From Combretum micranthum (lineage: Eukaryota > Streptophyta > Magnoliopsida > Myrtales > Combretaceae), in assembly GCA_024138025.1 (NCBI GenBank), contig JAMXBD010000055.1, positions 124,001-188,000 on the forward strand: 64,000 bases of DNA. The letters run 5' to 3'. Position numbers and translations under genes: made by a program. Below, one piece after another: positions 47,641 to 60,440 of the stretch (positions are counted from its first letter, which is position 1; each line of letters begins with the position of its first letter). Under the pieces are notes generated by a model. It worked only from the letters and a program-made list of their open reading frames with translations. It was not told the DNA's origin and did no database searches.

Positions 47641-49349
47641 ATAATTTGATTTTGATGGTCGATCGAGGACCATTGCTTTGGAATTCAATTAGATTATATT
47701 GAGGGGACAGCGATCCTTTTAAGTGGTCCTAGCTTTGACGAATATATTATGTTCAAAACATACAACGTAGTTTGTGTTTTTATATGCCCTTACATGACTT
47801 TTATCGCCGTCTGGTATCATCACCTTTCTAATGTGTCTCTACATACACTTAGAAGGCCACACGCTCTCCAAGGCTCAACTATTGACATCGACGAGAAAAA
47901 GACTCCTTGAATATTATACATCATATGATATATATACTTTATAGATATTCACAAAATTTTAATTTATAACGACATTTATAAAATCTAGGTAATAATTATT
48001 TTAAATTTTTTATTTTGTTATCATACATATTAAATGTTAACAATGATCACACATTATCTAGTCGTATTTATGATGTATCATACCCAATAAAATCCTATTT
48101 TATTGAGATGGAGAGAATCTTATGGAAGAAGTTGAAAGTAAATTTTTCTAATAGAGAATTAAGTTTCAAGTGATCTTATCGAATCATTCATCTTTCTTCT
48201 CCAACCATCCAATGTTGTGGTGCAAAAGTCTGACCTAACTTGTTCTTTTTCTATGCAATAGCAAGCGCACGTCAACGACTAAGATTCCATATTGTAACAC
48301 ATTCCCACTAGTTAGGTTAACTTAATGGGGAGAAATAAATAAGTGGGTCGTTTGCAATTATTATTACAAGTTTCTTCACTTTGATTTATTAAGTTAATTT
48401 GTTTTCTTAACGTATACCATTTTTTATAATATTACATTTATGATAGATATAAAAGTTAAAACGTACACATCATCGGAAGTGAAAAATTAGAAGTATATAT
48501 ATGCATTTGCTTGTTTCATCATATTCTAATTATTTTAACATCATATTTTTATAGTTTTCAATCAGATTTTTATAGATAAATAAATACCAATAAAAATGAT
48601 AATTTTATTTATAAATAAATCAAATAGATTCAATATAAATATAATACATATAAATTACATAAATAAAAATAAACTATTCAAATATATACATAATAGTTTT
48701 TTTTTAATTGTCATGTCAATCATTGTTTATATAGATAATTATTGTCTTGTGGCCATCAAAAGTCAATTTTTCTTGCAGGATTTATCATCGCTCTGCATCC
48801 AATCCAAGCAATATGATCATGCGTGCAAGACTAGTAATTGCACATCTAATTATGGGTCAGGGAAAAGGTGGAAGTTAAAAGAGAAGAAAAGTCCGAATTG
48901 AGATAGTGACATCAACTTGCGTGTGTTAGACTTGAACAAAAAACCCTTGTTTAACGTCCGAAAATGTCCTAATCAAAAACACGAAAACGCATGAAAAGGG
49001 TTGCCTCTCCGGCTGATTTCAGCAAGAATAGAATTAATTATATACGACATTGTGGCAAGATCAATGCGTGGTTACCACACGACACTGCCCATTTGCCTGA
49101 CTTTTTTTATTAGGGTTTTTGTGATAAGACTGGTCCATTGGTCCATAGCTATAGCAGGAAGAAATTGAGCCCCACTCATTTATATGGATTTGACTTGATT
49201 TGATTTTTCACTAATGAATGGGAAAGTGATTATGTTCGTGGTAGAAACCCATGAAGGTACGCTTCAACTGTTGAAGCGCTTGGCTTGATTGTTTATGCAG
49301 TTTAGGTTTGTCGAAGGAAACGAAATAAGAAAAGCCTCCTCTTTAGGAC
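47641..49349. other. Intergenic, no gene recognised
   Basis: AT-rich sequence. The open frame at 48596-48901 is low complexity at its start and shows no domain. Confidence 0.5.
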
Positions 49350-50345
49350 GGATACGGCATAAACACGGGTTTAGCTTGTTTAAAAGTTATCAACTTTGAA
49401 CTCGAGTTGAACTTTTCATTCAACCTGTAATCTAAGTTTGAGTTCGGCTCATTTATCTAAACAAGCTTTAATGCAAGTTCAAGTTTGGCTCGTTTATTAC
49501 AAATCAAGCTCAAGCCTAGTCGAATCTTTTATTGAGTTTTTATGAAATTTGAAATTGAAGCTTGAATTTGGGTCATTTGGATAGCTCATTTTCCATTTTT
49601 TTTTCAATTTAAAAATAATATATATATACTACTATAATTATATATACATAAATATTAAATGAAAATTAGTTTTTTTTTTTTAATTATATAGTTATATATA
49701 TAATATATTATACAAATAAAACTTACAAATCTACTGACAAGCTTGATTACGAGACTACTTACGAGTTTGTTTATAAGTTGGCTCATAGGCCTAAACTGAG
49801 GCTTGAGCTTGGCTTGTTTAGTATATAAGCTTTATTTTAAGTTTGAATTTGACTCATTTACTAATGGAGTTCAAGTTAAGTCGAGCCATGCTTGAGGTGA
49901 ATTGGGTTCGAGTAACTCAACTCACTTGCAACTCTACTTTCAATAATGGTATTAGAGGTGCAAACAAAGCAAGCCGATTCACAAATTATTGAAGTTCTAT
50001 TCGACATTTACTCTAGTTTGATTCAAAAATGGTCAAATCAAGTGATCTACTTGAGTAATTTATTGAGCCGAGCTTGAGCTTTATATATTTAGTTTTATTA
50101 GCTTGCGAGCCTAATCGAATCCTATTAAACTCGCATTAAGTATAAATGTTAATCATGTTCGAATTGGGTTTGGATATTGATATTTTTTAACTAAAATTAA
50201 AATTGTTTTTAAATAAATTAAGCTTAAATAAGTTTAATATTGTTGAACTTAAGTTTATGTAATGTTTCAAGCTTAGAATTTTAAGCTTGATTGAGATCAA
50301 ATCGAGTTTGAGCTCAGCATTATATTATATCGACTTGACTCGTTC
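49350..50345. repeat. CTCGAG/AAGCTTGA-rich dispersed repeat
   Basis: Repeated words such as AACTCGAGTT, GGCTCGTTTA, CAAGCTCAAGC, GAGCTTGAGC and GAGTTCAAGTT run through about 1 kb. Shorter copies occur at 32640-32930 and 52650-53060. This is a recurrent repeat type in the window; the superfamily is not assigned. Confidence 0.55.
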
Positions 50346-50430
50346 GTAACCTTAGGAAGTATACACTGAGAATAAATTTGTTGCATATGACTCATCTGGC
50401 GACTCATCTGCTAATCGATTTGAATAACAC

Positions 50431-50796
50431 TTTGTTTGGAACGAAAAATGGAATGAGGAAGAATTAAATATAGAAGGAAAGAAAGGGAAAGGAAGAAAGT
50501 ATTGAAATATTTCATTTCTTTCAATGAATTTAGTTAGAAGAGGAAAAGAAAATGGAAGAAATAGTATCATTATAATAACAAAGTGATAGATGAACTAAAA
50601 TTACTAATATGCCTCTAAAAGCAATTACAAAAAGATGGAATAGATAAATAATTATATTTTTTTCCTCATTCTCTCTCCTCACTTTAGAGGGGAAAAGAAA
50701 AATGTATGGATCATGTGGAAACCAGTCTTTCCATTTTTCAGTCCCTGTTGTTTTCCTCTCTACCCCATTCCTTTCCCATGTCTCTCATCCCAAACT
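50431..50796. repeat. Possible MITE with purine/pyrimidine inverted ends
   Basis: GTTTGGAACGAAAAATGGAA at the left is roughly inverse to the right end, whose reverse complement is GTTTGGGATGAGAGACATGG. It resembles 26310-26612. No target duplication was confirmed. Confidence 0.4.
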
Positions 50797-52649
50797 CGGT
50801 ATAAAAAAAAAAGAGGGAATTTTCATTGAAAGGCCAATGACCTATCGTTGTGTCATTATCTAGCTTTAGGACAATAAACACTGTGGTGCTTGTGTGGAGG
50901 GAAGAAATCTAGCACAATAAATTTTAAGATGCTATTCACATCCATTGATGGTTCAAACTTGCAACAGGATTCGATGATAGAAAATTACTCTAGATTCCAA
51001 AGAAATTATACAAACCTTGCAGGCTTGTAGCTGAAAATTTTTGTGTAGTGAAAATTCTCTCGGAAAATTGTTTCCCTCAATTTTTTTCCCAATGAAGTTA
51101 AAAATAATTGAAAAAAGTGATCCATGTCTTGTTATCACTTGAGATGCTAATAACAAATATATTGTGGGAAAAAAAAAAAAACAAAAAAAGAGAAACAAAT
51201 ATCTGAAATTTCTATTTCTCCCACACTACTCGGTGCTTTAAAATTAAATGTTTCTTTTAAATTGCTTGAATCAGTTTAGAGGGATTATAAACACATAGAC
51301 TAATATATTGATATAGTAAATTTATTTGCAATAACAAAAAAAAAAAAAAAATTAAACAACTCACATATATGGGTGTTTCGTATTATATGAATGAGCATAT
51401 TTGATTTCCAAACTTAAAATATTTATTGCTCTTTTGTGCAAAATTTTGTACATTGGTAGATGTAAAAACTGTACCAACTAAGGAATTCTAGTAATCTGAA
51501 TTTGACTGGATGCATCAAGGGGAGAGAGGGGGAGGGGGTTGGAAAAGGCTTTACTTTCTGAACTAGGAAGATTATTCAGATTTTGCCCATATATTTTATG
51601 GGCTGAATTTTGGGCCTAAAGGTAGGATTTATGGGATTAGGCCCATTTATCATCAAATGTAGAGATTTTGATTTCATGCGATTGAACTGAATATAGAATG
51701 TTCATCTGTGAGCTTATGCACTAAGTGGACTTGTCTATTGTTCTATGAGAGACCAAAGGAATAGTATATATTAATGAAGGATGCATCTTGCCTGTTACTC
51801 ACCAAAACAACCAAAAAAATGCCATGGAACAGTCATTTTACCCATTATCTCTAAACTTATTCAATAAATGAAGAAAACTATTATGTAGCTAAAGCCCGAT
51901 TTGATGAAGAACTTCCGATTCTTGTTCGACGACGGTAAAGTTTACGTTCTAAACTTCTTTAATTGTTATAGTATCTATAGTTATTGAGATTGCTTGTTCT
52001 TATGCTCCGCATTCCTCCTCGTGTTGCTAAGTCAAGACCTTTTTAAGGTCATTGGAGACATCAAATCACATTATGTGCGCTTGACTGACCAGTAATAGTA
52101 TCATCCTCATAAATAAAAATAAAAAGTTATAATTTGAAAAATCATTTAAAATTTAAGTTAGTAACTTACTTAAGGTAGTATTTAGTTGTATAATTTTTTA
52201 TGGTACTGGACATGATAAATGTCGTTATATTATATTTGGTTTATAAGATATGTTTGAGATTGAACAGAACTTTCTTTATAAGACTAGATAAAACTTAAAA
52301 TTTTTATCTCATATATTTTTTAGTATAAAAATATTGATAACTCAAGAAAAATAAGGAGAATTGTTTTATTTAATACTCACTTTATTTAGTTGTCCTTGTC
52401 CTATTTAGTGCTTGCAATTAAACGCAACCCCCAAAGAGTAATATAATAAGTTGTGCTTATGTACTTGGACTTCGTGAAAAATAAGCAAGTGATTCCAGTA
52501 TAATTGTAACCCAAAATGGTGATGCTGAACGCGTCATGAACAATCGAAGGGCAAAACTTTAATTGGTGTTAGAAAATGGACCCCTAGTTTGAAAATACAT
52601 ACTAATATGATTTTATCGTGTTAAACTACATTTCACAAAGACCCCGTCC
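50797..52649. other. Intergenic, no gene recognised
   Basis: AT-rich sequence with A tracts at 51168-51188 and 51337-51352. No recognisable domain in the open frame at 50953-51198. Confidence 0.5.
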
Positions 52650-53060
52650 ATTCCTACGCTTAAACTATTTGGACAAAGCAAGTAGGTTTATAAACTATTT
52701 GAATAGAGCGAGAATGCAAATGAATCTAGCATGTTTATAATCTATTTAAGTTTAGTCTGATATCTATTCGAGTTTGATTCAACAATAGTTGTGAACTCCA
52801 GCTATTTGAATAGTTTACCAAGTTGAGCTTGAGCTTCATCGCGAGTTTAATTAAGCTCTATCTAGATCGAGTCAAGTATAAATTTTAATCAAACTTGAAT
52901 CGAGTTTGAGTGTCAGCGTTATTTTAATTAAAATTAAAAATACGTTTTTTTAATAAATCGATTCTAAATGAATTTAATCAAGTTGAGCTCAAATTTGTTT
53001 AATATTATTTCGAATTAGACTCAAATTTAAAACCTCAAACTCGATTTAACTTGAGTAAAA
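52650..53060. repeat. CTCGAG-type dispersed repeat, third copy
   Basis: It contains GAGCTTGAGCTTCA, TCAAGTATAAATTTTAATCA and CTCGATTTAACTTGAG words shared with 49350-50345. Confidence 0.5.
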
Positions 53061-53352
53061 CTTGAGTTTTACAATCTCTTTTTTTTTTTTTAGAAAAAAA
53101 AAAAGAAAAAAGAGAAAAGATATTGGATGGTTTATGGGCCATGAACCTACAAATAAACCGGTCGACAATCTTAAACCTAGCAGGCCAAGTCGGACCTAAG
53201 CCAAGGACCAAACTGTGAGTCTAAGTTGATTCAAGCCATGCTCATGTCTAGTTTAGTCCATCTCATGAATATTTTAAATGAAGAATAAAAGACCTTGAGA
53301 TCCCGAAATTGTATCCCAGCACATGTTATTTTTACAAAGTGAGAAAGGGCAA

Positions 53353-53387
53353 GTGTTTTTTTAATATATATATATTAAAAAAAACAC
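53353..53387. repeat. 35-bp near-perfect AT palindrome
   Basis: The left arm GTGTTTTTTTAATATATA and the right arm, read in reverse complement as GTGTTTTTTTTAATATATA, differ by one T. Such a palindrome can extrude a cruciform or form an RNA hairpin. Confidence 0.85.
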
Positions 53388-53912
53388 CTTTTGGACTTGA
53401 TTTTCCTTATTTATTAAATTCAAGATAATAATCGACAATTAAAAAGTTTCTAGTTAAGATGCAAAATGTTCAGAAAACATTTTTCAATAAATCAAATATC
53501 CTCTCGGTTAAAATATTAGGAAACCAAACAAATTTTCCTTTATCCCCTAATTATGAACAGCACATGAAAGAGATTCGCCTTCTGTCTTCGTGTCAAAAGG
53601 AAAAAAAAAAAAAATAAGGACTACCAGATTGAACAAATTAACATCAAGAACCCAGCAATAGTATCAATTATTCATGAGAATAGGTTCGCCAAGAAAAGGT
53701 GAAATGATACAAGAAACTCCATAGAAATAAAGGATAGTACCATTCATAATATCAACTATCAAGTGCAGTTTTAAGGATTCTTTAAACCGACAATAAAGGC
53801 ATGTAATAGACTAGGAAGTGAAAACCATTCACATCAATAGTGGCCAAACAAAAAAAAAAAAAAAAGGAGGAGATTCTAAAAACTTAAGCAATCTACAATA
53901 TGAAGCATAGAA

Positions 53913-54661
53913 TCATAATTCATCATATGATTCAGAATACTCATAAGCAGGGATATCATTTGCCTCATAACCTTCAGGAACTTCAGCACTCTCATACGGA
54001 GGAGTTTCATATTCGTAAGAGTCCTCTGGTGATTCAAAATGTTCCATGACAGGGGGTTCGCTGTCGTCTGGCTCCTCCTCTGAAGTGTGCTCGCTAACCT
54101 CAGCTTCCACAATTTGTACAAATTGAAGCAAGTGATGCACTCCATTGACAACATCATAAACCATGAGCCCTATCCTACCTCCAACCCAACTGCCCAAATG
54201 ACTTCCAACCAAATAGCCAAACCTCCCAAATCGCTGCTCTCCAAGGAAACCTACACCATAGGCACCAACAAGGGTTCCAGTTCCCCTATGGAATCCTTCT
54301 GTCATTGTCCCGCCATAATATATAGCTTCAAAGAAGTCCCAACCTGAAGACATGATGGGACCTATTATGCGTTTTGCCTGCCGTGTAGCCAGTTTTGCTG
54401 CTTTAGCTCCTTCCTTCTGTGCTTGTTTAGCTGCATCGTTGGCGGACAAACCTTGTGATAGAGCATCAGTCAATGCATTCTCCATCGCCTGGTGCCTAGC
54501 CCTTTCAACATGGACAGATCTCAAATTGTAAAAATAGAGTTTCACGCCTTCCTTTACAGTGCAAGCTAAGGTGCCAGAGCTCATATCAAAGCAATTCAAG
54601 ACTGTAAACTTTCCACTCTTGGAAGAAGCCTCCTCTCCAACCAGCTGGCGACTTTTTTCAG
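53913..54661 (-). CDS. Exon 2 of the YDEL-ended protein gene
   Basis: It begins CT-GAA-AAA after the acceptor TTTCTACAG and carries residues 24-272 and the stop. The frame is open throughout. Confidence 0.87.
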
Positions 54662-56281
54662 CTGTAGAAACCATATAATGGTGAAATTAACCCAAACAAG
54701 CAAAATGATAGAGAAGTATCTCAAGCTAAACTGGTGTGGGTTCATGAGCAAGCCAAAGAGAAACAAGTTAAGGCTATCAAATATCCATAACACATTAAAA
54801 TTTCCCATGAAAATGCAACTTACACAGTTCATTGACCTGTAAAACAAGTGTTGGTTATTTTGAGATAAAAATTACACACTTGCTCAAAATTGCTTCTCAT
54901 TTTTCTACCACAAATGTAACTTTATCAGAAGAATGTGATAGATGATAACAACGTTATTCAAAGTGGCAAATTGAACCATGCTCTGTATATTATCAACAGA
55001 TTGTAACAACATAAAATTACCCTCCCGCAAATACATTTTCATGCTCTAGAGTAGCATACCTTCCTCACAGTATTCACCAAAAAGGCCTTCTTACTAAAAA
55101 TAACTATTATCTGCCAAAAAAATGGATATTGAAGGCAGCAATTCTACATCTTAAAAATAGCTTCAGGGAATGATACCATCTCCCTGAGGCAGAGGTAGCA
55201 GTTTATATAATGGTATTTGAAATATTCATCCAGTTATCCAAAGTTTCTCTCATTTAAATGAAAAATTTCACCTTTCATGAACAATCAATCTGAGAATGCA
55301 AGGCTGGTGCACTCATTTAGCTAAACTTCTGCATTTGCCACAATAGAATTTTGACTTCAATAGTGGCCAAGCAACAATAAATCAAGGTGTACTTATTTCA
55401 TGAACAATGTGTTACCATTTATAAAATTAGCAAATAAAAAACAACATCCGTTCATAGGAAAACATTCCAACGGTTAATGGGAATATCTCTCAATTGTTTA
55501 CTATTTCCGTTATGTGACATTAATTGCCACTACCAATTGCCCATGAGAGCTGGTACAATCACATCCTTCTCCACCTACACTACAGGTTAGCACAACTCTT
55601 CCTCTTATGTCCTTAAATACTGATCAAGTACAACACTAATCCATAGTGCTACCACCGAGCACACGATCTACCATACGATATTAATCCAGACAAAGTCTCC
55701 TATGCTATACACGTGACTACGGCAATCGAATCCAACCCAGTACAGACTTCTACGCTCCAAATGTCTGCGCAGTCCAATCGCCTGGAACGGTCCAATGGAC
55801 AAGATTATAAAAGGGGCCAAGTTTTTTGGCTACATCTTAATCATCCCATTCTCAAGAAATCGGATGGTGTTTCCATTTTCTAAAATCTAAACATATCTCA
55901 CTTGAATCAAATCGTACCATTTAACCCAAAAAAAAGAAAACAAAAACAAAAAAGAACCCTTCATTTTCATTTTAACTTCAAAGACAGTACTGGGTCTGTT
56001 TAATTCATCATTTTGGTATCTGAACTGAATCGATATTAATATATTACGATAAAAAACCGTCTGAACCGATACTGAACCCGATAACCATTTGATAAAAATC
56101 TGACAATCCAACCAGAATCACAGTTCCGATCTTTCCAAAAAAAATCTTCAAAGTTCAACACGGAAACAGGTAAAAGAAACAGTAAATATATATATATATA
56201 TAAGCAAGTACCAGTGAAACTGAGAGCGATGATTCCGGCAATAAAGAACAGAAGCTGCACTCTCTTTCTCTGAATATCCAT
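53913..56281 (-). CDS. Conserved plant protein with signal anchor, glycine-rich core and YDEL end
   Basis: Two exons (56281-56212 and 54661-53913) join in frame to 272 codons. The junction makes an alanine codon (SFT-A-EKSRQ) and both borders are GT..AG. Residues 9-22 (QLLFFIAGIIALSF) form one hydrophobic segment, a signal peptide or membrane anchor. The middle has a charged A/K-rich helix (about 86-122) and then a glycine-rich hydrophobic stretch (about 145-192) with small-residue spacing like a glycine zipper (FGRFGYLVGSHLGSWVGGRI). The tail (about 210-272) is acidic and rich in E, Y and P, ending SYDEL. From memory it belongs to a conserved plant family without assigned function. The end resembles an ER-retrieval tetrapeptide, but YDEL is not the usual K/HDEL, so ER lumen residence is only a suggestion. 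Confidence 0.85.
54662..56211 (-). other. Intron of the YDEL-ended protein gene
   Basis: The 1.55-kb intron has a GT donor at 56211-56210 and an AG acceptor at 54663-54662. A (TA)n run lies at 56185-56202, near the donor. No gene was seen inside. Confidence 0.78.
56212..56281 (-). CDS. Exon 1 of the YDEL-ended protein gene
   Basis: Seventy bases encode MDIQRKRVQLLFFIAGIIAL and SFT plus the first base of an alanine codon. Basic residues before a hydrophobic run give it a signal-anchor look. Confidence 0.83.
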
Positions 56282-56357
56282 TACTGTAAGATAAGCTTCC
56301 GATTTTTAGTTGCGATTAAAATTACAGATCCTAATCCTAAAGAGCTGGTTTTTCTAT

Positions 56358-56372
56358 AAACCCTAACCCTAA
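56358..56372. promoter_or_regulatory. Telo-box-like motif upstream of the YDEL-ended protein gene
   Basis: AAACCCTAACCCTAA lies about 80 bp upstream of the start codon, in the likely 5' leader or core promoter. Telo-boxes occur near the transcription start of many plant housekeeping genes. Confidence 0.5.
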
Positions 56373-56860
56373 TTTGTTGGACATTAAATGATTAATAGTA
56401 CAAAATTATTTGGGGTAGTGGGGTTTTGAGTTTGGGTCTTTTTTGGTTGAGTTGAGTAAATGAAAGGAATTGACTTGAGAATGGAGATAAGAATCTTCAC
56501 AGCCCAGTCTAAGTTGAAGTTGGAATGGAAATCTAGAAGTTAAACTAAAGCTTGAACATTCTTCGTTTAAGCAGTGGATAGCGTGGAAATGTGACGATAA
56601 GGATTTTGGCTGATTTTGGTACGGTTTTTGGCAAAAAAATCCGCAAGAGGGCCCATGCTGAATGATATCATGAAACATTTGGTAGGTGGGATTCTTTTTA
56701 ATGAGGAAGGACGAGTTAGAATGACAGTTTGTTAGGTGGAATTCGTTTTTAGCGAGGGTTGGTTGGGTTAGAATGGAAGGAAAAAGGAAAAAAAAATTTA
56801 AGTTTTTAAAAGAAATTATAAAATTGTTATGGGGATAAAATAATTCGATTTAGATAATTT

Positions 56861-56970
56861 GATCTCGTCTCTTGAGGAGACGAGGATCATCTTCGTAAAC
56901 AGTCGTCTCTTCCAAGAGACGAGGTAGGCCACATGCTACCTCGTTTTTTGAAGAGATGAGTCAGTGTCTA
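56861..56970. repeat. Array of GTCTC hairpins
   Basis: CTCGTCTC..GAGACGAG (56864-56884) is a perfect 8-bp stem. TCGTCTCTT..AAGAGACGA (56903-56922) is a perfect 9-bp stem. A decayed third copy (CCTCGTTTTTTGAAGAGATGAG) follows at about 56939-56960. The array lies upstream of the MULE relic and may belong to it. Confidence 0.75.
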
Positions 56971-57972
56971 CGAGACTAAAAAATCGTCAGACCTCCTTAT
57001 TCTTTATTTTCTCTTCTTCTCCACGCCGATTCCATCCTTGAAGCTTAAGCCCCAAATTGAAAATCCTAACCCTAATTCCCAATTTGTCATCGATTGAGCG
57101 CAATTAGCTCCGTGAACTTATATTTTTGGATCAGTCGATGTTGAGGAAGAAGCAATTTGTTGGAGAAGAGCAGCATAGGCGCGAGAACAGGACAACAACG
57201 AACGGCGATGATTTGTGGTATAAATCCATAATTTTCGAAATTTTTATTAAATTATTGATGCTACATTATGGAGTATTCGTTATATGTGTTGTGGAAATAT
57301 TGTATGTTGTAAGATTCGAATTTTTACAATTTTTTTTGAATTGTGATGTTAAATTGTCAAATATTGGTAGTGGGAAATGTGTGCATATTTGTTGTTGTAC
57401 GCAAAGTTCAATTAATTAGAAATTAGTAATTTATTAGAAATTTTTATATAATTTATTAGAAATTATAATTCGATTAAAGCAATAAAAATTTTATATAATT
57501 TATTAGAAATTAGTAATTGATAACAGAAATCAACATTTAAAATTATAATTTATTAGAAATTAGTAATTTAAATTTTATATGAATTAGATTATAAATTAGT
57601 GATAGAAATCAACATTTAAAATTTACGTGAAAGGAGAAATGAACTTTAAATAAAGTCATACAAATAAAGTAGGTTAGAAATTAGTAATATTAATTTTAAG
57701 TTTAAAAACAAAGCCATATCATTCACTCCTTTTGCTGATTTTGTTAATACACCATATCAATATACTTTTAAAAATCAGGTATATATAGTAGCATTAGGAA
57801 TTATGTTAAATAGAAAAGGAGTTCAATTCATAGTGTGAATTACAAATTTCATGCAATGAAGTTATTTTTGATGAGATGACAGGGTTGGTGAGGAAATGGA
57901 TAAGACAAAGTTTGTACTGTATGCTCATAGCAACATTGTGCAAGGGGAGGATGGTTTTGGTTATGATAAGCG
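56971..57972 (+). other. MULE 5' region, no clear coding
   Basis: It starts pyrimidine-rich with TAACCCTAATT near 57067. A 97-codon open frame at 57126-57419 begins MDQSMLRKKQFVGEEQHRRE but has no recognised domain. The rest is AT-rich with repeated TTATTAGAAATTA words (57410-57600). Confidence 0.45.
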
Positions 57973-60440
57973 ATGGTAGCTATGGTCAATGTTAGTAGGA
58001 ACTCTACGTATGAGCAAATTGTGGACATCATTTGCAATAGATTGAAGGTAAATAGGTGTACACATCGGGTGGATCTATATCATAGGATAGCTATTGGAGA
58101 TAGGATGCTATGTTATGATATTATTCCAGTGACGGATGATAATGCTGCACAGAGATGTTGGTGTATACGGAAGGGTCAGTGGCTGTTTATGTGCAGATAT
58201 CAAAAAATGCAATGTCACAGGCACCTACAGGGGAAATGAGCAATGATAGAGGTATTGGGAGCGATGGATTGGTAGGCTCAAACTCCACTTCAGTTCAAAC
58301 AATAGATAGCACACCAGTGGAAATGTGTGCACCCACCTCGATAGGTGGTATGATACATATGTCATGCAAACTCCTCGGCAAGTGAATCAAGTGATAACTA
58401 TGATGATAATGGAAATCATAATATCGAAGTTTTTCCCCAATAGTATGCTTCTCCCACGGTAGAACCAAGCAAGAATGATTGGCACCGCTTCATTGCTCCT
58501 ACTGACATTGATGTAGTAGGAGCTCAGTGGCAATTCCCCTTTTCAATGTTGAAGTCGTAGTGGTTATGCTACATATGATGATGAGCAGGAAATTAGTGCC
58601 AGGAATTAGAGCTTCAGTGATAAATTCAAGATTGGGATGCAATTTGAGACAAAAGATCATCTCATAGGGCAGTTAAAATGTGCACATGATGAACCATTAC
58701 AATTTCAAGGTGGTGGACTCAACCCAAAACTATGGGTAGTTAAATGTACTGATACGCATAACAGAGATTGTAAGTCGAGACTCAGAAGTAGTTATAAGAA
58801 ACATGGTAGGTGGTTTTACCTCACTAAGTATGAAGGACCCTACACTTACTTGGATGAAATCATAGGACAGGATCTTTCAATTGGATTCCACCAGCATGTC
58901 TAGAAGCATCGTATTAGAGATCTGTAATTCCCAAATGTGAGGGCTAAGGACCTCCAACTGAATATCTTAAAACAGTTCGGGTATCGTGTTCATATAAAGA
59001 GAATTCGTAAGGCGAAGATAAAAAGCAATTGAGCGGGTGTATGGAAGTTGGGAAGATTCATATTGGAGCTCCCTCACTTGCTTAATGCAATAATAGAGGC
59101 AAATCCACAAACAAAGCTTGAGTGGCGAATCGTTGATTCAGATACCGCAGGACACGTATTCTTAGACAAGTTTTTTTGGGCATTTGGTCCTTGTATAAGC
59201 TTTCCAGTACTGTAGGTATATGTATTAAATGTGATTGAATTCATTTATGTATGGTTGATATCAACTAACTAACTTATATCGGTTAATTTATTGCAGACCC
59301 ATAATTACAGTTGATGGCACTTTCCTATATGGCAAATACAATCACAAACTGCTTATTGCAGTTGCAGTAGATGGGGCAAATCATATAGTCCCACTGGCAT
59401 ATGCTCTTGTGGATGAGGAGAAAGCAGACACATGGTGTTGGTTCCTGGTGAAGGTGTTGGAACACGTTATCAAAGCCCGATCTAACATCTACTTGATATC
59501 AGATCGGCATGCCGGTATTAGGAGTGCGGTAGAAAGTCAGAATGTTGTGTGGCCTAGAGGTTGGCCTTGACGCTGTATCCAGCATGTTGCCAGCAACTTC
59601 AATTTAAAGGCCAAAAGTAAGGAATGTGAAGAAATAGTAAAACGACAGCCTACCAAACCAAAGTAGAAAGTTCCATGGATACTTCAACGCAACACTTCAA
59701 AGCAGTCCTTGGACGTCACGATATCTTCGCGACTTGCCTCATATACGTGGACTTTATCGTATGACGAAGGCGTAAGATTTAGAATTGGTACAACGAACAT
59801 GGCCGAAAGTTACAATTCAGTTATAAAAAATGCTGATCCTTACTTGTGGCAGCATTAGTAAAGAAAACCTTTTACAATTGTAACTCTATATTTAATAAGC
59901 GAAGGAGAGAAGCGAGTGAGGCAATGAGTACGAGTAAGTTGCTCACGAATATGCTGCAAGGAAGTTTGAGAGATGGAACAACCTCTTAAGTTCCCATAGA
60001 GTTACCTGTTTCGACTATCGGGAATGAATATTCGAGGTTATAACTGCTCCGTGCCCTACCATGTATAGTTAGAAGGGGGACACATACAAAAAATGGAGTT
60101 AAGAGCATGTGGATATACCTATAACAAGTGGCAGACATACAGAATTCCATGCTCACATGCAATGGCAATAATGGGTACACTGCACATGGATTGTTTTGCC
60201 CACGTAGCACAGTGGTACCGGTGAGACAACCAGCTTAGGGTGTATGGTCGTTCCTTTATACCTGCAACCGATAAGGCCAATTGGACTCGTTTGGACACAG
60301 CGAAATGGCACCCTATACCAGGACTTATTAGGAAAAAGGGTAGCCTAGGGAAAAACACTTCCAAAATGAGATAATATTCGAGAGGGCCCACAAGGTTACT
60401 CATGCGATTCATGTGGGTAGCTAGGGCATAACATTTGAAG
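57973..60440 (+). pseudogene. Mutator-like (MULE) transposase, decayed
   Basis: In order are an N-terminal NSTYEQIVDIICNRLKVNR stretch typical of plant MULE proteins; a MuDR DNA-binding domain at 58637-58903 (MQFETKDHLIGQLKCAHDEP, LWVVKCTDTHNRDCKSRLRS, ending HV); a block with VRAKDLQLNILKQFGYRVHI; an intron-like GT..AG stretch at 59212-59296; the transposase core with PIITVDGTFLYGKYNHKLLI, AVDGANHIVPLAYALVDEE and YLISDRHAGIRSAV; GTTNMAESYNSVIKNADP; and a SWIM-type zinc finger, TYNKWQTYRIPCSHAMAIM, near 60110-60170, in which one expected N-terminal cysteine is missing. Several stops and frame changes separate the blocks, so the DDE transposase is dead. The element's terminal inverted repeats were not found. 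Confidence 0.88.

Noticed and set aside
53876..54157. 93-codon - strand frame overlapping the acidic tail gene
   Set aside because: It is an alternate frame of exon 2, whose own frame is open and has the expected protein features.
54827..54839. A 13-bp microexon (GTCAATGAACTGT) between the two exons of the YDEL-ended gene
   Set aside because: It has splice-like borders, but including it gives a stop codon. Direct joining of exons 1 and 2 keeps the frame.
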